Below, piece after piece: positions 33,600 to 42,762 of a DNA stretch of 64,000 nucleotides (position 1 is its first letter; each line of letters begins with the position of its first letter). The stretch is taken from assembly GCA_964502145.1 (NCBI GenBank), contig CAZCVI010000003.1, positions 1 to 64,000 of the forward strand. Reading direction: 5' to 3'. The notes below the pieces were generated by a model. The model was not told the origin of the DNA. It did not search any database and saw only the letters and a program-made list of their open reading frames with translations. The position numbers were made by a program, and so were the translations under genes. This stretch comes from CAZCVI01 sp964502145 (GTDB lineage: Bacteria; Acidobacteriota; Aminicenantia; UBA2199).

Positions 33600-34850
33600 A
33601 TGGCACGACAATTTAACAGGGATTTGCAGTACTATAAGTTTTGCACTTACGGTTTTTTAAAGAACCTGAACTTCTTCGAACCTTTCTTTGTCCTGTTCTT
33701 CTTGGAAAAAGGCATGACCTTTCTGGAAATCGGCACGCTCTACTCTATTGGTCAGATAGCTACCAATATCCTGGAAATTCCCACCGGTGTGGCGGCAGAT
33801 GCATTGGGGCGACGGCGCACCATGATTTATTCCTTTATCAGTTATATTATTTCGTTCCTGATCTTTTATTTCGCCACCAGTTATACTCTTTGTGCCGTGG
33901 CCATGATTTTCTGGGCGTTTGGTGAAGCCTTTCGCACGGGCACGCATAAAGCCATGATTTTCGAATACCTTAAAATAAAAGGCTGGTTAGACCAAAAAGT
34001 TCATTATTACGGTCGCACCCGTGCCAGTTCGCAGATGGGTTCGGCGCTTTCCGCGTTGATCGCTGCGGCCATCGTTTTTTACTCCGGTAGTTACCGCTTG
34101 ATCTTCCTGTACTCCACCATCCCCTACTTCTTAGACCTATTACTGATGATTACCTACCCTAAAGAATTAGACGGCCACCTGGAAGCCTTCAAAACTGAGA
34201 AAGTCAAGGAAACCATCCTGCGGGTCATTAAAGATTTTATCATCTCCTTTAAAGATAAACTGATGCTAAAAGCGATTGCTAACCTCTCTTTTTACACGGG
34301 CTACTATAATGCGGCCAAAGACTTCCTGCAACCGATATTGGAGAGTTTTGCACTGGGTCTGCCCATTTTTATCACGTTGCAAGGGAAACAGCGGTCCGCC
34401 CTGGTGATTGGATTTGTCTATTTTATACTATACTTTCTCACCTCTTTGGCATCGCGGCATGCCGGTAATTTTGCGGATAAATACAAGGGCCTTTGCCTGT
34501 TACTCAATACTACCATGATGATCGGTTACATGGCCGGGCTAATAAGCGGGCTGTTGATCATTCTGGGTGTGCCGTTTCTGGCGATTCTGGCTTATATGTT
34601 CATCTATTTGATCGAAAACCTGCGCAAACCAATGGGGATTTCCTATGTCAGCGATATGATGAAACACGATATCCTGGCCACTGCCCTTTCTGCGGAATCG
34701 CAAACATCTACCCTTATAGCGGCGATTTTGGCACCGATCATCGGTTTTTTTGCCGACAAATGGGGCGTAGGATATGCCATCGCTTTTGTCTCTCTGTTGA
34801 TGATACTGCCCGCACCATTGTACTTCGCCAAAAAGAAATCCCGCGCTTAA
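33600..34850 (+). CDS. MFS transporter
   Basis: A 416-residue inner-membrane protein of the major facilitator superfamily with about twelve hydrophobic helices. The loop 2-3 signature is recognisable as GVAADALGRRRTMIYSF (about 61-77), the counterpart of G-x-x-x-D-R-x-G-R-R. A shorter version, GNFADKYKGLCLL, occurs in the second half (about 293). The ATG at 33600 follows AAAGGTG. Substrate cannot be inferred; it is monocistronic with its own promoter. Confidence 0.85.
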   Translation: MARQFNRDLQYYKFCTYGFLKNLNFFEPFFVLFFLEKGMTFLEIGTLYSIGQIATNILEIPTGVAADALGRRRTMIYSFISYIISFLIFYFATSYTLCAVAMIFWAFGEAFRTGTHKAMIFEYLKIKGWLDQKVHYYGRTRASSQMGSALSALIAAAIVFYSGSYRLIFLYSTIPYFLDLLLMITYPKELDGHLEAFKTEKVKETILRVIKDFIISFKDKLMLKAIANLSFYTGYYNAAKDFLQPILESFALGLPIFITLQGKQRSALVIGFVYFILYFLTSLASRHAGNFADKYKGLCLLLNTTMMIGYMAGLISGLLIILGVPFLAILAYMFIYLIENLRKPMGISYVSDMMKHDILATALSAESQTSTLIAAILAPIIGFFADKWGVGYAIAFVSLLMILPAPLYFAKKKSRA

Positions 34851-35055
34851 CAAAAATAGAAAGCAAAAAATAAAACCTTCGTGTGCCTTGGTGTGCAGGG
34901 TTCCCCTCTTTTTTTTTTAGAAAAAACTTGACTTTAATGTGGATTTAATTTAGTCTATATACTTCATATGCTTCGCCGTTTAGGAATAAATCCGGAAAGA
35001 TTGTAGCCATCTTCCGGTGATATAATCATATAACATTAAACTAAAGGAGAAAAAC

Positions 35056-35790
35056 ATGAAAATTTCACGTGTGTTAGGCGTTTTGTTGGTCATGGCAATG
35101 ATTTCCACCCTGGGATTGTTAGGGTACGATGTCAACAAAGACCTTAAAAACATTGGGCCAGTGGCCTATGATGTGGCAGTACACTTAAAAGGTCACGAAG
35201 ATATAGTGGCGCATTTTGATGGTTATGAAGAGGGTGATAAGATTGGCCATTTTGACATTGTTAACCCTGGAAAGGATGCGGATGGTAACTCTTTACTGCA
35301 TTGGCAAGGTTTCCGGGATGGCGATAACAACGCGATTGATACGAACCAGATTATCCATGTAGGCTGGAGTACCAAAGACGGAGCGAGTTCTGTATATGAT
35401 ATGTATTGGACAGACATAGACGGCAGAAGAATCCCAGGAAACGTGATCATCAACGTGACTCCTAAATGGATGAATACGGGCGGTATGGTGGATGTCACCT
35501 GGAGCAATGATTTTGCCCATCCTTCCATCATCAACATCCGTAACCTGACTTTTGCCACATTAGTCGCACCCGTGCCGCTGGCAGAATTGAATACAGAAAA
35601 CACGTTCTTACAAAGTCGTTTTGTTTCTTTGCCCAGTGCGGGAAATATCCAAATCGCCCCAGGCCAAGAAGTCACGCTCCGAATTCCAGTTCCCGTGCCC
35701 ACAGGCACGGCTTTAGTGCTCAGATATGAAGTACTGGGAACAGGTTCAGACGCGGAAGCGCTGGATTTTGTACAGTTCGTCGTAGAATAA
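35056..35790 (+). CDS. Secreted protein of unknown function
   Basis: A 244-residue protein with a signal peptide (about 1-23: ISRVLGVLLVMAMISTLGLL). The mature part is beta-rich and alternates VDVTWSNDF, INIRNLTF, VTLRIPVPVP and LVLRYEVLG strands, suggesting one or two beta-sandwich domains; no catalytic motif is visible. AAAGGAG precedes the ATG, and a strong terminator follows 23 bases after the stop, so it is a single-gene unit. A 26-bp hairpin (CCGGAA...TTCCGG, 34991-35017) lies in the upstream region and could be in the leader. Confidence 0.65.
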   Translation: MKISRVLGVLLVMAMISTLGLLGYDVNKDLKNIGPVAYDVAVHLKGHEDIVAHFDGYEEGDKIGHFDIVNPGKDADGNSLLHWQGFRDGDNNAIDTNQIIHVGWSTKDGASSVYDMYWTDIDGRRIPGNVIINVTPKWMNTGGMVDVTWSNDFAHPSIINIRNLTFATLVAPVPLAELNTENTFLQSRFVSLPSAGNIQIAPGQEVTLRIPVPVPTGTALVLRYEVLGTGSDAEALDFVQFVVE

Positions 35791-35813
35791 AGAATTTCAA
35801 TATTATAAATGTG

Positions 35814-35843
35814 GCGGGCAGGGTTTCCCTGCCCGCTATCTTT
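35814..35843 (+). terminator. Terminator of the secreted-protein gene
   Basis: GCGGGCAGGG pairs with CCCTGCCCGC around TTT (35814-35836), followed by TATCTTTAAAT. Confidence 0.8.
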
Positions 35844-35856
35844 AAATAAAAAACTT

Positions 35857-35944
35857 CCCCACCAATTTCACGAATTATCACGAATTAAAGGAAATAAAAC
35901 ATTTTTTTTCGAGTAAATTCGTGATAATTCGTGTAATTCGTGGG
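35857..35944. repeat. CACGAATT palindromic repeat, copy 1
   Basis: Left arm with TTCACGAATTATCACGAATT and right arm with AATTCGTGATAATTCGTG then TAATTCGTGGG form a long inverted repeat around an A/T-rich loop. A second copy lies at 47609-47698. Confidence 0.75.
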
Positions 35945-35954
35945 TAAAAATTTT

Positions 35955-36656
35955 TTAGATAAAAGCCCCGAACAGGTTAGGCAGTGCTTTTCCAGCGGGT
36001 TCCCGGAAATGTTTATCATACAAGGCGGATATAGCAGACGGTTCCGGGTTGATTTCAATGCATAACGCGCCGTTATTACGGGCTAAGTGGGGAAAACCAG
36101 CGGCAGGATACACAACGCCGGAAGTACCGACACTGATAAACAGATCGCAATCGCTAATCACCATGGCCGCGATACGAACCACATCGTCATTCAACATATC
36201 GCCGAACCATACAATATCGGGACGCAACCAGTTCTCGCACTCCTCGCAGACCATGGTGGCATAATTGTCACCCAGGTCTTCGCGGAGTCCGTGGATAGGG
36301 CAACGCAAGCGCCAGAGACTGCCATGAAGTTCAATCACGCGGGTACTACCGGCCCGCTGATGCATACCGTCAATGTTCTGGGTGACAATTTCCACGTGCG
36401 GGTGTTTCTCCTGCAAGCGTGAAATGACTTGATGACCAAAATGGGGCTGGCACTCCAATACGGATTTCCGACGTAACTGGTGAAACTTCAATACTTTTAA
36501 TGGGTCGCGTTCAAACGCATCCTGACAGGCATACTCTTCATAATTGTACTGGTTCCAGATACCACCATGGCCGCGATAGGTTGGCACTCCACTCTCAGCA
36601 GACATCCCAGCACCGGTAAAAAATACAATTCGTCTATATTCACCTGGATTAATCAT
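35955..36656 (-). CDS. cobB: NAD-dependent protein deacylase (Sir2 family)
   Basis: A 233-residue sirtuin. The NAD-binding motif VFFTGAGMSAESGVPTYRG (about 11-29) is followed by TQNIDGMHQRAGS (about 94-106) and the catalytic His in ELHGSLWRLRC (about 111-121). The zinc site is Cys in LRCP and CEEC. VWFGDML (about 149) and FISVGTSGVVYPAAGFP (about 169-185) complete the pattern. It removes acetyl or longer acyl groups from lysine with NAD consumption. The variant TYRG for TFRG is conservative. No obvious ribosome site is seen before the ATG. Confidence 0.92.
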   Translation of the reverse strand: MINPGEYRRIVFFTGAGMSAESGVPTYRGHGGIWNQYNYEEYACQDAFERDPLKVLKFHQLRRKSVLECQPHFGHQVISRLQEKHPHVEIVTQNIDGMHQRAGSTRVIELHGSLWRLRCPIHGLREDLGDNYATMVCEECENWLRPDIVWFGDMLNDDVVRIAAMVISDCDLFISVGTSGVVYPAAGFPHLARNNGALCIEINPEPSAISALYDKHFREPAGKALPNLFGAFI

Positions 36657-36701
36657 GTTTTTTGCCCATAGAGGAGGGAAGTAAGTCCCGTTTCTGCTCC
36701 G

Positions 36702-37454
36702 TTATTTGATTTCTTTATGATCGGGTTTGATATCTGGTTTGGGTTCTGGTTTACCCAGTTGCGGGTTGATCTCATTTAAGGATTGTCCAGTGAGGTTGAT
36801 TTCTATATCCATGCCTTCTATTTTACGACTGATAAAATAGAGTTCTTTTAAAGGGGATAAGCCTGATGAACCGGATTTAACCAGTATTTTCAGTGTGCAT
36901 TTTTTCCACTCTTTGGCGTGTTTGAGAAAGGCCTGCTTGGAAGTGGCTTTGTAACCGAATTGGCTCCTTAAATTAATGGGAGCACTCACAGCGTCCGGCT
37001 TTAAAGGGTCTTTAAACGCCATCACAAATCCTTCGCCCAATGATTTGGGGGAATTATACAGGCTGAAAACCCCCAGCATGTACACATAACTCAAGTCTAC
37101 TTTCCCTGCATTGCGGACTTGGAAGGTTATTTCGGGAACAAGGACAATCCCTTTGAAATCCGGGGAATCGATTTTCTCACTCACTACCCACTGGCTCCTG
37201 ATATTAAAAATCTGAATGGCGGCGACCAAGTCTTTGGGTGGGATGGTTTTATCGATGATGGAAGTTTTAAAAATAAAGACCATCAACACGAAAACAATTC
37301 CCAGAATCACCCACATCCAGAATCGTGTTTGTTGCCATCTCGGTTTGATGTACTGTTCGATACCCAGTTCATCTTCTTCTAAATCGTATTCCACACCGCT
37401 TGTCCCTATGTTTTCATGCATGTTTTCTGCTTTTTTTTCTTTTTCTTCTGTCAT
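36702..37454 (-). CDS. Membrane-anchored protein of unknown function
   Basis: A 250-residue protein with an acidic cytoplasmic N-terminus (about 1-40), one membrane helix (FWMWVILGIVFVLMVFIF, about 45-62) and an exported beta-rich domain (about 75-225; PEITFQVRNAGKVDLSYVYMLGVFSLYN). It ends in a proline/lysine-rich tail with repeated KPEPKPDIKPDHK. I recognise no family. Start at 37454 follows AGGAAGG. Confidence 0.6.
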   Translation of the reverse strand: MTEEKEKKAENMHENIGTSGVEYDLEEDELGIEQYIKPRWQQTRFWMWVILGIVFVLMVFIFKTSIIDKTIPPKDLVAAIQIFNIRSQWVVSEKIDSPDFKGIVLVPEITFQVRNAGKVDLSYVYMLGVFSLYNSPKSLGEGFVMAFKDPLKPDAVSAPINLRSQFGYKATSKQAFLKHAKEWKKCTLKILVKSGSSGLSPLKELYFISRKIEGMDIEINLTGQSLNEINPQLGKPEPKPDIKPDHKEIK

Positions 37455-37585
37455 TGACACACCTTCCTAATTTCCGGTTGTCTGTTGTCCGGTAAGAAAT
37501 GTTATTATAACACTGAATAAAAACGTATACAAGCCCAAAAAATGACCTGGGTTCTATTATAACCGATGTCACGGTTGAGGAAAGA

Positions 37586-37630
37586 CTGGACTATCTGGAC
37601 ATACTGGACTTTCTGGACTAACTGGACTTG
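37586..37630. repeat. Single arm of a 9-bp-unit hairpin element
   Basis: Five CTGGACNNN units in tandem with no inverted arm; the flanking CAAAACCTTTGAAAATCC resembles the loop of the copy at 12056. A solo half-element truncated next to the ArsR promoter. Confidence 0.65.
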
Positions 37631-37671
37631 CAAAACCTTTGAAAATCCATGCCAAAATAACGATGGAGGGG

Positions 37672-37700
37672 TTGACTTTTGAAGCAAAAAGAACTACGAT
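37672..37700 (+). promoter_or_regulatory. Promoter of the ArsR-type regulator
   Basis: TTGACT (37672-37677) and TACGAT (37695-37700) spaced 17 bases; the ATG at 37717 is only 16 bases beyond the -10, leaving an untranslated leader of roughly ten bases and no ribosome site. Confidence 0.5.
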
Positions 37701-37716
37701 ATCGGCAAGTGATGCT

Positions 37717-38058
37717 ATGATAAAAAAAATTGAAAAGACTTTTAAAGCGTTAGGCGATTTGAACCGCCTTAAGATTATCAACATGCTAAGCAGTAAAGCC
37801 CTGTGTGTATGCGAGATGACTGCGATTTTAAAAATTTCCCAGTCCACGGTTTCGGGTCATTTACGGGTTTTAAAAGAGGCTGGATTGGTAGAGGATACCA
37901 AGGATGGTTTGTGGGTGGAATACCGTCTCTGCCAAAACAATGCCTTCAGCACGGGTATATTGCATTTGATTGCCCAAGAATTAAAAGCAGACGAGAAGAT
38001 GTCTGCCGAACGGGAATTGGCAGATCAGGCGAATAGAGAAGTGTTATGCAAAAAATAA
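37717..38058 (+). CDS. ArsR-family winged-helix repressor
   Basis: A 113-residue regulator. IEKTFKALGDLNRLKIINML (about 4-23) is the canonical first helix pair, CVCEMTAILKISQSTVSGHLRVLKEAGLVEDTKDGLWVEYRL (about 29-70) is the helix-turn-helix and wing. The CVCEM motif resembles the ELCVCDL metal site of arsenite/cadmium sensors, though only Cys positions can be noted. The frame stays open to 37639, but the promoter at 37672 argues for the ATG at 37717, which also matches typical ArsR length. No metal-resistance gene lies beside it. The next gene is convergent. Confidence 0.85.
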   Translation: MIKKIEKTFKALGDLNRLKIINMLSSKALCVCEMTAILKISQSTVSGHLRVLKEAGLVEDTKDGLWVEYRLCQNNAFSTGILHLIAQELKADEKMSAERELADQANREVLCKK

Positions 38059-38090
38059 AAAATAGCGCCCGAATAAGTACTAAATAAGTA

Positions 38091-39746
38091 TTAAAAATAA
38101 ATCCTGACACCCGCCACAATCTTAAAAGTTGAAAAGTTAATCTTCATTTCATACTCTGGTAAATTGGGAAGACTGAGAGGCTCTCCAACATCAAAAATAC
38201 CAAATCCACCGACATAAGGGCGGTTAATAAGTTCCCAATTTCTTTTCTTACTGGGAATCAAGTAGTATTGGCATTCGAGAAAAACACTTAAAGGCGGGAA
38301 CTTATACTCCAATCCCCCACCGATATTTCCACCGACGCCCAAACCGACATCATTATTGTGATATTTAAAAGAAAACCATTCGGGGTAATACAACTGATTA
38401 AGTTTATGAAACCAAATTCCCCCAAACCCTATCCCGGTAAATAAATCAACTTTAGAGTAATGAACGGTTGGCCCGGCATAGAGATTCAGGTACAAGTCAT
38501 GGGTAATATTTTTTTGAAACAAATAATCAATACTAATCAAGACCAACGTGCCCTTACCACTCTCTGACATTGAATTTCTACGGGTTTCGCTGGTGCCATC
38601 AAGCCATTTCCAGTAAAAATAATAATTGGTATCAAATGTCCAGTTCTGCCTGATGGATGATACCGAAGCCCTTATCCCGGAAGAGGGGGAAAACATATAA
38701 ATAAAACCTATGCCAAAAGAGGTTTCTTTTTTAAAGTTAGTACCGGTGATGGTGTTTTCGTTGGTGACATATGCGACAATAGGGATATGATAAGTCTTAT
38801 AATAGTTCATCTCGGAGATTTTAAAATTTCCAGAACCGCCCACGTCCATAAAAAAAGCGAATTTTCGCTGTCTTTTCAGAATGTTTTCCCACAGTGATTT
38901 GGCTTTTTCAGTATATTTAACTTTCATGGAATCTTCTATCAACGCCAGAGTAGCAGTCAAGTCCCTTTTTCGATATTTGTCATTGGCTTGATTATATAAA
39001 TCGGCACTCCATAACACTTTGACATTATTTTCCTGTATCACGATTTCTTCAGTGGACAAAACACCAGCGGCCTGGTTTTTCAGTATATTAAGCGCTTTGG
39101 GATACATTTTTGCGGCCATAGCCGCATTAAAATCGTCCAAACATTGTTTCGTTTTGCTTTCGAGGCGTCGGCATTCAGCCATTAATACTGAAGTTTCCGC
39201 TAAGGGCCAGATTTTCCTGGAGGCATTCAATTTATCCAGGGCGTTTGGATAATTCCCTTTTTCTATCTCTTTCCTGGCCTCCCCCACTAGTATTCGTGCG
39301 GCTTGGAGAAACTTTTCAGCGATTTTTTTCAGTTCATCCTTTAAAAGTTTCTTATCGGCCCGTGTGGTTTCATTGAGAGAGAGTATGTCTATTTTATCAA
39401 TGGTGGGAAACTGAACCTTGTATTCAGTCTTAACAAATTCTTCAATCTCTGACTGAGGAAAAGAGGAGATTGTGACTTGCAGGGATTGCAGTCGTAAGTA
39501 TACGAGATAACTCATAACCAATGGCTTATCATTTTTATTGGTATGTAGATTTAAAAATAGGTTATAGGATTGGCGCAGTAGCTCTTTTTCTGCTACCTCG
39601 TCCTTGGCGTCTCTTTTTTTCACCGCGAGTTTGTATAACTGGGCACCTTTTGCAAAAGGGTCTTGAGCTGCGGCACTCACCTGCAAAGCCAAAGGCTCCA
39701 AGATAAAAAAACCAAGCACAATCATCAATAAAAAACCTTTTCTCAT
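38091..39746 (-). CDS. Outer-membrane beta-barrel-like protein with helical repeat N-terminal half
   Basis: A 551-residue exported protein. The signal peptide (about 1-26) ends VSAAAQ. Residues about 30-285 are helical repeats (LYKLAVKKRDAKDEVAEKELLRQSYNLFL, ARKEIEKGNYPNALDKLNASRKIWP, NQANDKYRKRDLTATLALIED) of TPR-like character. From about 290 the sequence turns into alternating hydrophobic/aromatic strands (SFGIGFIYMFSPSSGIRASVSS, GGGLEYKFPPLSVFLECQYYLIP) and ends in FKIVAGVRIYF, a terminal aromatic typical of outer-membrane barrels. The start at 39746 follows AAGGAAG. Specific role is unknown. Confidence 0.65.
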   Translation of the reverse strand: MRKGFLLMIVLGFFILEPLALQVSAAAQDPFAKGAQLYKLAVKKRDAKDEVAEKELLRQSYNLFLNLHTNKNDKPLVMSYLVYLRLQSLQVTISSFPQSEIEEFVKTEYKVQFPTIDKIDILSLNETTRADKKLLKDELKKIAEKFLQAARILVGEARKEIEKGNYPNALDKLNASRKIWPLAETSVLMAECRRLESKTKQCLDDFNAAMAAKMYPKALNILKNQAAGVLSTEEIVIQENNVKVLWSADLYNQANDKYRKRDLTATLALIEDSMKVKYTEKAKSLWENILKRQRKFAFFMDVGGSGNFKISEMNYYKTYHIPIVAYVTNENTITGTNFKKETSFGIGFIYMFSPSSGIRASVSSIRQNWTFDTNYYFYWKWLDGTSETRRNSMSESGKGTLVLISIDYLFQKNITHDLYLNLYAGPTVHYSKVDLFTGIGFGGIWFHKLNQLYYPEWFSFKYHNNDVGLGVGGNIGGGLEYKFPPLSVFLECQYYLIPSKKRNWELINRPYVGGFGIFDVGEPLSLPNLPEYEMKINFSTFKIVAGVRIYF

Positions 39747-39793
39747 ATTTCTTCCTTCTAGTATTGCCAATTGCATCGTGTTGATCTCGACTG

Positions 39794-41581
39794 CTATATC
39801 TTGCCGTGATATACCAGCCGATTGCCGCTGAAGATTAAGACTAGTTTTTTCAGCGTGGTATTTTCGATTGTTTTCTGGAACTTTTTGTCCAAGCTGTATT
39901 GGTTCATTTGGGTTTCGGCTTCAGTGCGGAGGACCTTTATTTTCTCCGCTGCATTTTCTTTCTCCCACTCGGCTGGTTTGATATATTTGAATTCAAAAAG
40001 GTAGGAGTATTTTAGTTCCGGGTATTGCACTAATATGGGCACCATGACCAGATCGGCAAAACCTTGATTCATTTGTTTTTCAGAGTAGACGTTGTAAACT
40101 GGGCTCAAGCCCAGATAAACATTCCAGAATACTTGCAAGGCTTTTTCACCGCTCAATAAATCCCGTAAATTTAAGGCTTCTTCCATTCGTCCGGCAATAA
40201 ACTTTACCAGAGGTCGCCACACACCAGCTAGTGCCATATCCTCGATTAAACCGGAATATTCACTCCACTCTATCTTGAATATCTTGGTTTTCTCATAGGC
40301 TTCTTTAATAATATCGTAATACAAGCGGCGCACAAATTCATTGGGAATGGCAAGAACACATTGACCAGTGGGTGTGGTGCCAGTGATGGTTAATAATCCA
40401 AAATAAAAAAGCAGGGAATAAAAATTCTCGGACTCTGCCAAACGCATCACGGGGAAACTTTCTTTAATATAAGTTTTAGCGATATTGGTCTCAATCATAT
40501 TTTGCAATTTGGAAAAATTACCATTGGTGGCGGGTAAGCCTTTTTTATCTAGTATAATCAGGTGGCGAAGTTTTCCGTAATCAATACTGGCATTGGAATC
40601 AATCATATTTAATGGCATCCGGGATTCTTTCAGATATGCCCGTAGAAAGTACAATACTTGATCTGTATTGAATAATTGGCTGGTGGCATAAGGAGAAAAG
40701 GTATAATGGTTGTACCAATGGCTCATCATTTCCAGTAGTTCCGGCGTAGTATGCTGAATTTTCCCCGATTGTCGGTAGTATTCGATCATGGTTTCTACTT
40801 CTGTTTTATTAAAACCCAGGATTTCATTGATATCCGAATCCAGGGAGATGTTGGTGGCAATGTTAAAGCCAGAAGTGACGTCGTCCATGGTAATGGGAGA
40901 GACGCCGGTCATGAATATCCGGGAAATAGGTGCATTGCTATCAGAAGTACCGGCCTTTAACACATTAAAAAATGCGCGCAAAAAACCAGTACCGTGGGTT
41001 ATTTTTTCAAATTCTTCTTGGCCATATTCGGAAAGGATGGTATTGGCAAAATTATCGTATTCATCAATGATCACGTAAATTTTGGTTTTAGTTTTGACGC
41101 ATAATGCCAAGAAGACATCCAGCACCTCAGAAGCGCTCTTTTTGGCATTGAATTTTCGGATGGCGTTTTCTAAATCAATATCTAGAAGTGCCTCGTATTT
41201 GGTAACAAAACCCTCGATAGCACTCTGAATAAGAGTTAAAAATGCATCTTGAACGGTATGCATATTCGCATTGACGCGGGAAAAATTCAGAGGAAGAATC
41301 ATATACCCGTTCTTCCTAGGGGCTGGGTGCTGGTGGATATCGGTGCCGCTGAATAAAAAGTCATACTGGTTCTTGCTTAAAATATCATAGTACTCTTGAA
41401 GGGTGGATATTAAGAGGGATTTTCCGAAACGACGGGGGCGAATGAGGAGCAAATAGTTTCCCTTGTCTTCAAGATGGACAATGAATCGGGTCTTGTCCAC
41501 GTAATAGCGGTTATTTTCCCGGATTTCCCTGAAATCGGACACGCCATACGGTATTTTTTTTAAGTCGTTTTCGTCAATCAT
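39794..41581 (-). CDS. AAA-ATPase-like / DUF1703 (PD-(D/E)XK) protein
   Basis: A 595-residue protein of the AAA-ATPase_like plus PDDEXK_9 architecture. The start KKIPYGVSDFREIRENNRYYVDKTRFIVHLE is the family hallmark. The P-loop is RPRRFGKS (about 47-54), Walker B IYVIIDEYDNFANTIL (about 168-183), and GVSPITMDDVTSGFNIATNISLD is conserved. The C-terminal domain has GFADLVMVP and YSYLFEFKYIK (about 505-540), the Asp and E-x-K of a nuclease-like site. Function is unproven; such genes are common in accessory DNA of Bacteroidetes, Acidobacteriota and others. Confidence 0.9.
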   Translation of the reverse strand: MIDENDLKKIPYGVSDFREIRENNRYYVDKTRFIVHLEDKGNYLLLIRPRRFGKSLLISTLQEYYDILSKNQYDFLFSGTDIHQHPAPRKNGYMILPLNFSRVNANMHTVQDAFLTLIQSAIEGFVTKYEALLDIDLENAIRKFNAKKSASEVLDVFLALCVKTKTKIYVIIDEYDNFANTILSEYGQEEFEKITHGTGFLRAFFNVLKAGTSDSNAPISRIFMTGVSPITMDDVTSGFNIATNISLDSDINEILGFNKTEVETMIEYYRQSGKIQHTTPELLEMMSHWYNHYTFSPYATSQLFNTDQVLYFLRAYLKESRMPLNMIDSNASIDYGKLRHLIILDKKGLPATNGNFSKLQNMIETNIAKTYIKESFPVMRLAESENFYSLLFYFGLLTITGTTPTGQCVLAIPNEFVRRLYYDIIKEAYEKTKIFKIEWSEYSGLIEDMALAGVWRPLVKFIAGRMEEALNLRDLLSGEKALQVFWNVYLGLSPVYNVYSEKQMNQGFADLVMVPILVQYPELKYSYLFEFKYIKPAEWEKENAAEKIKVLRTEAETQMNQYSLDKKFQKTIENTTLKKLVLIFSGNRLVYHGKI

Positions 41582-41719
41582 GGTCCTATATTAAACCAAA
41601 TGCCATGAATTGTCAACTTCCTTTTGAGTGTAGACGCGGCATGTGACGGAGTGCTGCTTTATTTTTATTGCGATATTCCTGCGCACCGTCCGCCATTTTT
41701 TCCCAGCTAATGAGAACCG

Positions 41720-42142
41720 CTAAAAACGAGGAGTTGATGAAATTTTTCCCCAATTGAGCGCTGGTTGCTTGGAATTTTCCGTTCGTAATTCCTGAATTAA
41801 AACATTCAGCGGTATGCCGAGTCCTTGATGAAGAGATCGAATCATCTTAAGAGTCAATGGACGTTTCCGATTCAAGACCTCGGATACTTTACTACGACTG
41901 CCAATATAAGGAATAAGGTCTTTTTGATTTAATTCTTGCTGTTCCATGCGAAACATAAGGGCCTCAATTGGATCAGGTAGCTCAATCGGGAAGTGCTTTT
42001 TCTCATACTCGGTAATAAGCAGAGTCATAAGTTCCAATTTATCAGCGTCTTCACTCCCCGGCTGAGGGTCTAAATCCAGCAAACCTTCAACCTCGCGCAA
42101 GGCTGTATTATATTGTTCATCTGTTTTGATTACTTTAATCAC
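41720..42142 (-). CDS. higA: HigA-type antitoxin (XRE helix-turn-helix)
   Basis: A 140-residue DNA-binding antitoxin. The N-terminal toxin-contact helices (about 1-60) are followed by MEQQELNQKDLIPYIGSRSKVSEVLNRKRPLTLKMIRSLHQGLGIP (about 70-115), a clear XRE helix-turn-helix. It lies 21 bp after the HigB toxin on the same strand, the reversed gene order typical of higBA. It should bind the palindrome at 42494-42510 upstream of the pair and repress it. Confidence 0.88.
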   Translation of the reverse strand: MIKVIKTDEQYNTALREVEGLLDLDPQPGSEDADKLELMTLLITEYEKKHFPIELPDPIEALMFRMEQQELNQKDLIPYIGSRSKVSEVLNRKRPLTLKMIRSLHQGLGIPLNVLIQELRTENSKQPALNWGKISSTPRF

Positions 42143-42163
42143 GATTACCTCCTCTGAGCTTTT

Positions 42164-42451
42164 TTATTCAAAATCCTTTTTGTCATACTCGGCATGAGTC
42201 CCTATCCATTTAATCATCACGGTTCTATTTTGATAAGAGACTTTGGTTACGAGTCTGTATTTATTGCCTTTTATGTTAAAAATCACCAGATTGTTTCCGA
42301 GAAAACTTGCTGTACGATACCTGTTCTTTATATCCTGAGGAGTATTCCATTCGGCATCGCAGGTTTCGTAGTACCAACCGAAAAGTGCATCCCGTGAATC
42401 AGCGAATTTTTTTCCAAAATCTTGTATATGTTTTAATGATATGACGTTCAC
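42164..42451 (-). CDS. higB: HigB-type mRNA interferase toxin
   Basis: A 95-residue RelE-superfamily ribonuclease of the HigB type: VISLKHIQDFGKKFADSRDALFGWYYE (about 3-29), WNTPQDIKNRYRTASFLGNNLVIFNIKGNKYRLVTKVSY (about 35-73) and MIKWIGTHAEYDK (about 79-91). These toxins cleave mRNA on the ribosome. The start is a GTG, and a perfect-consensus promoter places the -10 box six bases before it. The message is therefore probably leaderless and has no Shine-Dalgarno sequence. Full family length supports this start. Confidence 0.88.
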   Translation of the reverse strand: MNVISLKHIQDFGKKFADSRDALFGWYYETCDAEWNTPQDIKNRYRTASFLGNNLVIFNIKGNKYRLVTKVSYQNRTVMIKWIGTHAEYDKKDFE

Positions 42452-42457
42452 GGATTG

Positions 42458-42510
42458 ATTATACTTTTAATATCATGTGCTGTCAAGAAAAATGTTCCCG
42501 AATCGGGAAC
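42458..42510 (-). promoter_or_regulatory. higBA promoter and palindromic operator
   Basis: Minus-strand TTGACA (42481-42486) and TATAAT (42458-42463) are both consensus with a 17-base spacer. Immediately upstream, 42494-42510 is a 17-base palindrome GTTCCCGAATCGGGAAC, well placed as the HigA operator. Confidence 0.8.
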
Positions 42511-42544
42511 AAATAGAAATGAGTAACAACGTATCTGGCTTGGT

Positions 42545-42745
42545 CTGGAGATTTTTTTAAAGTAGACGCGGCGTCCCGCCGCATTGTTTTAGTCCCAATG
42601 CAAAAAAGAGGCTGGATGCACCCGCCTCATTCAACCGCAAAATAGGAAGAGGAAGTTTCTGAACCGTGATGCGTGGGATTATAGGATGACCAGGATGGTG
42701 TGGAAGGAAGTTGGGCGACTGGGAATCTTTTTCTGGGACCGGTTC
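42545..42745. repeat. Dispersed intergenic repeat, copy A (GTAGACGCGGCG to GTGATGCGTGGG)
   Basis: Contains GTAGACGCGGCGTCCCGCCGC (a hairpin at 42568-42582), AAAAAAGAGGC, then TTTCTGAACCGTGATGCGTG and TAGGATGACCAGGATGG, and ends CTGGGACC. The same string of blocks in the same order is at 43119-43310. Partial copies occur at 41632, 57547, and 59030. It fills the gene-free 42452-42762 beyond the higBA operator. Confidence 0.7.
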
Positions 42746-42762
42746 GTTGGAATGATGAAAAA

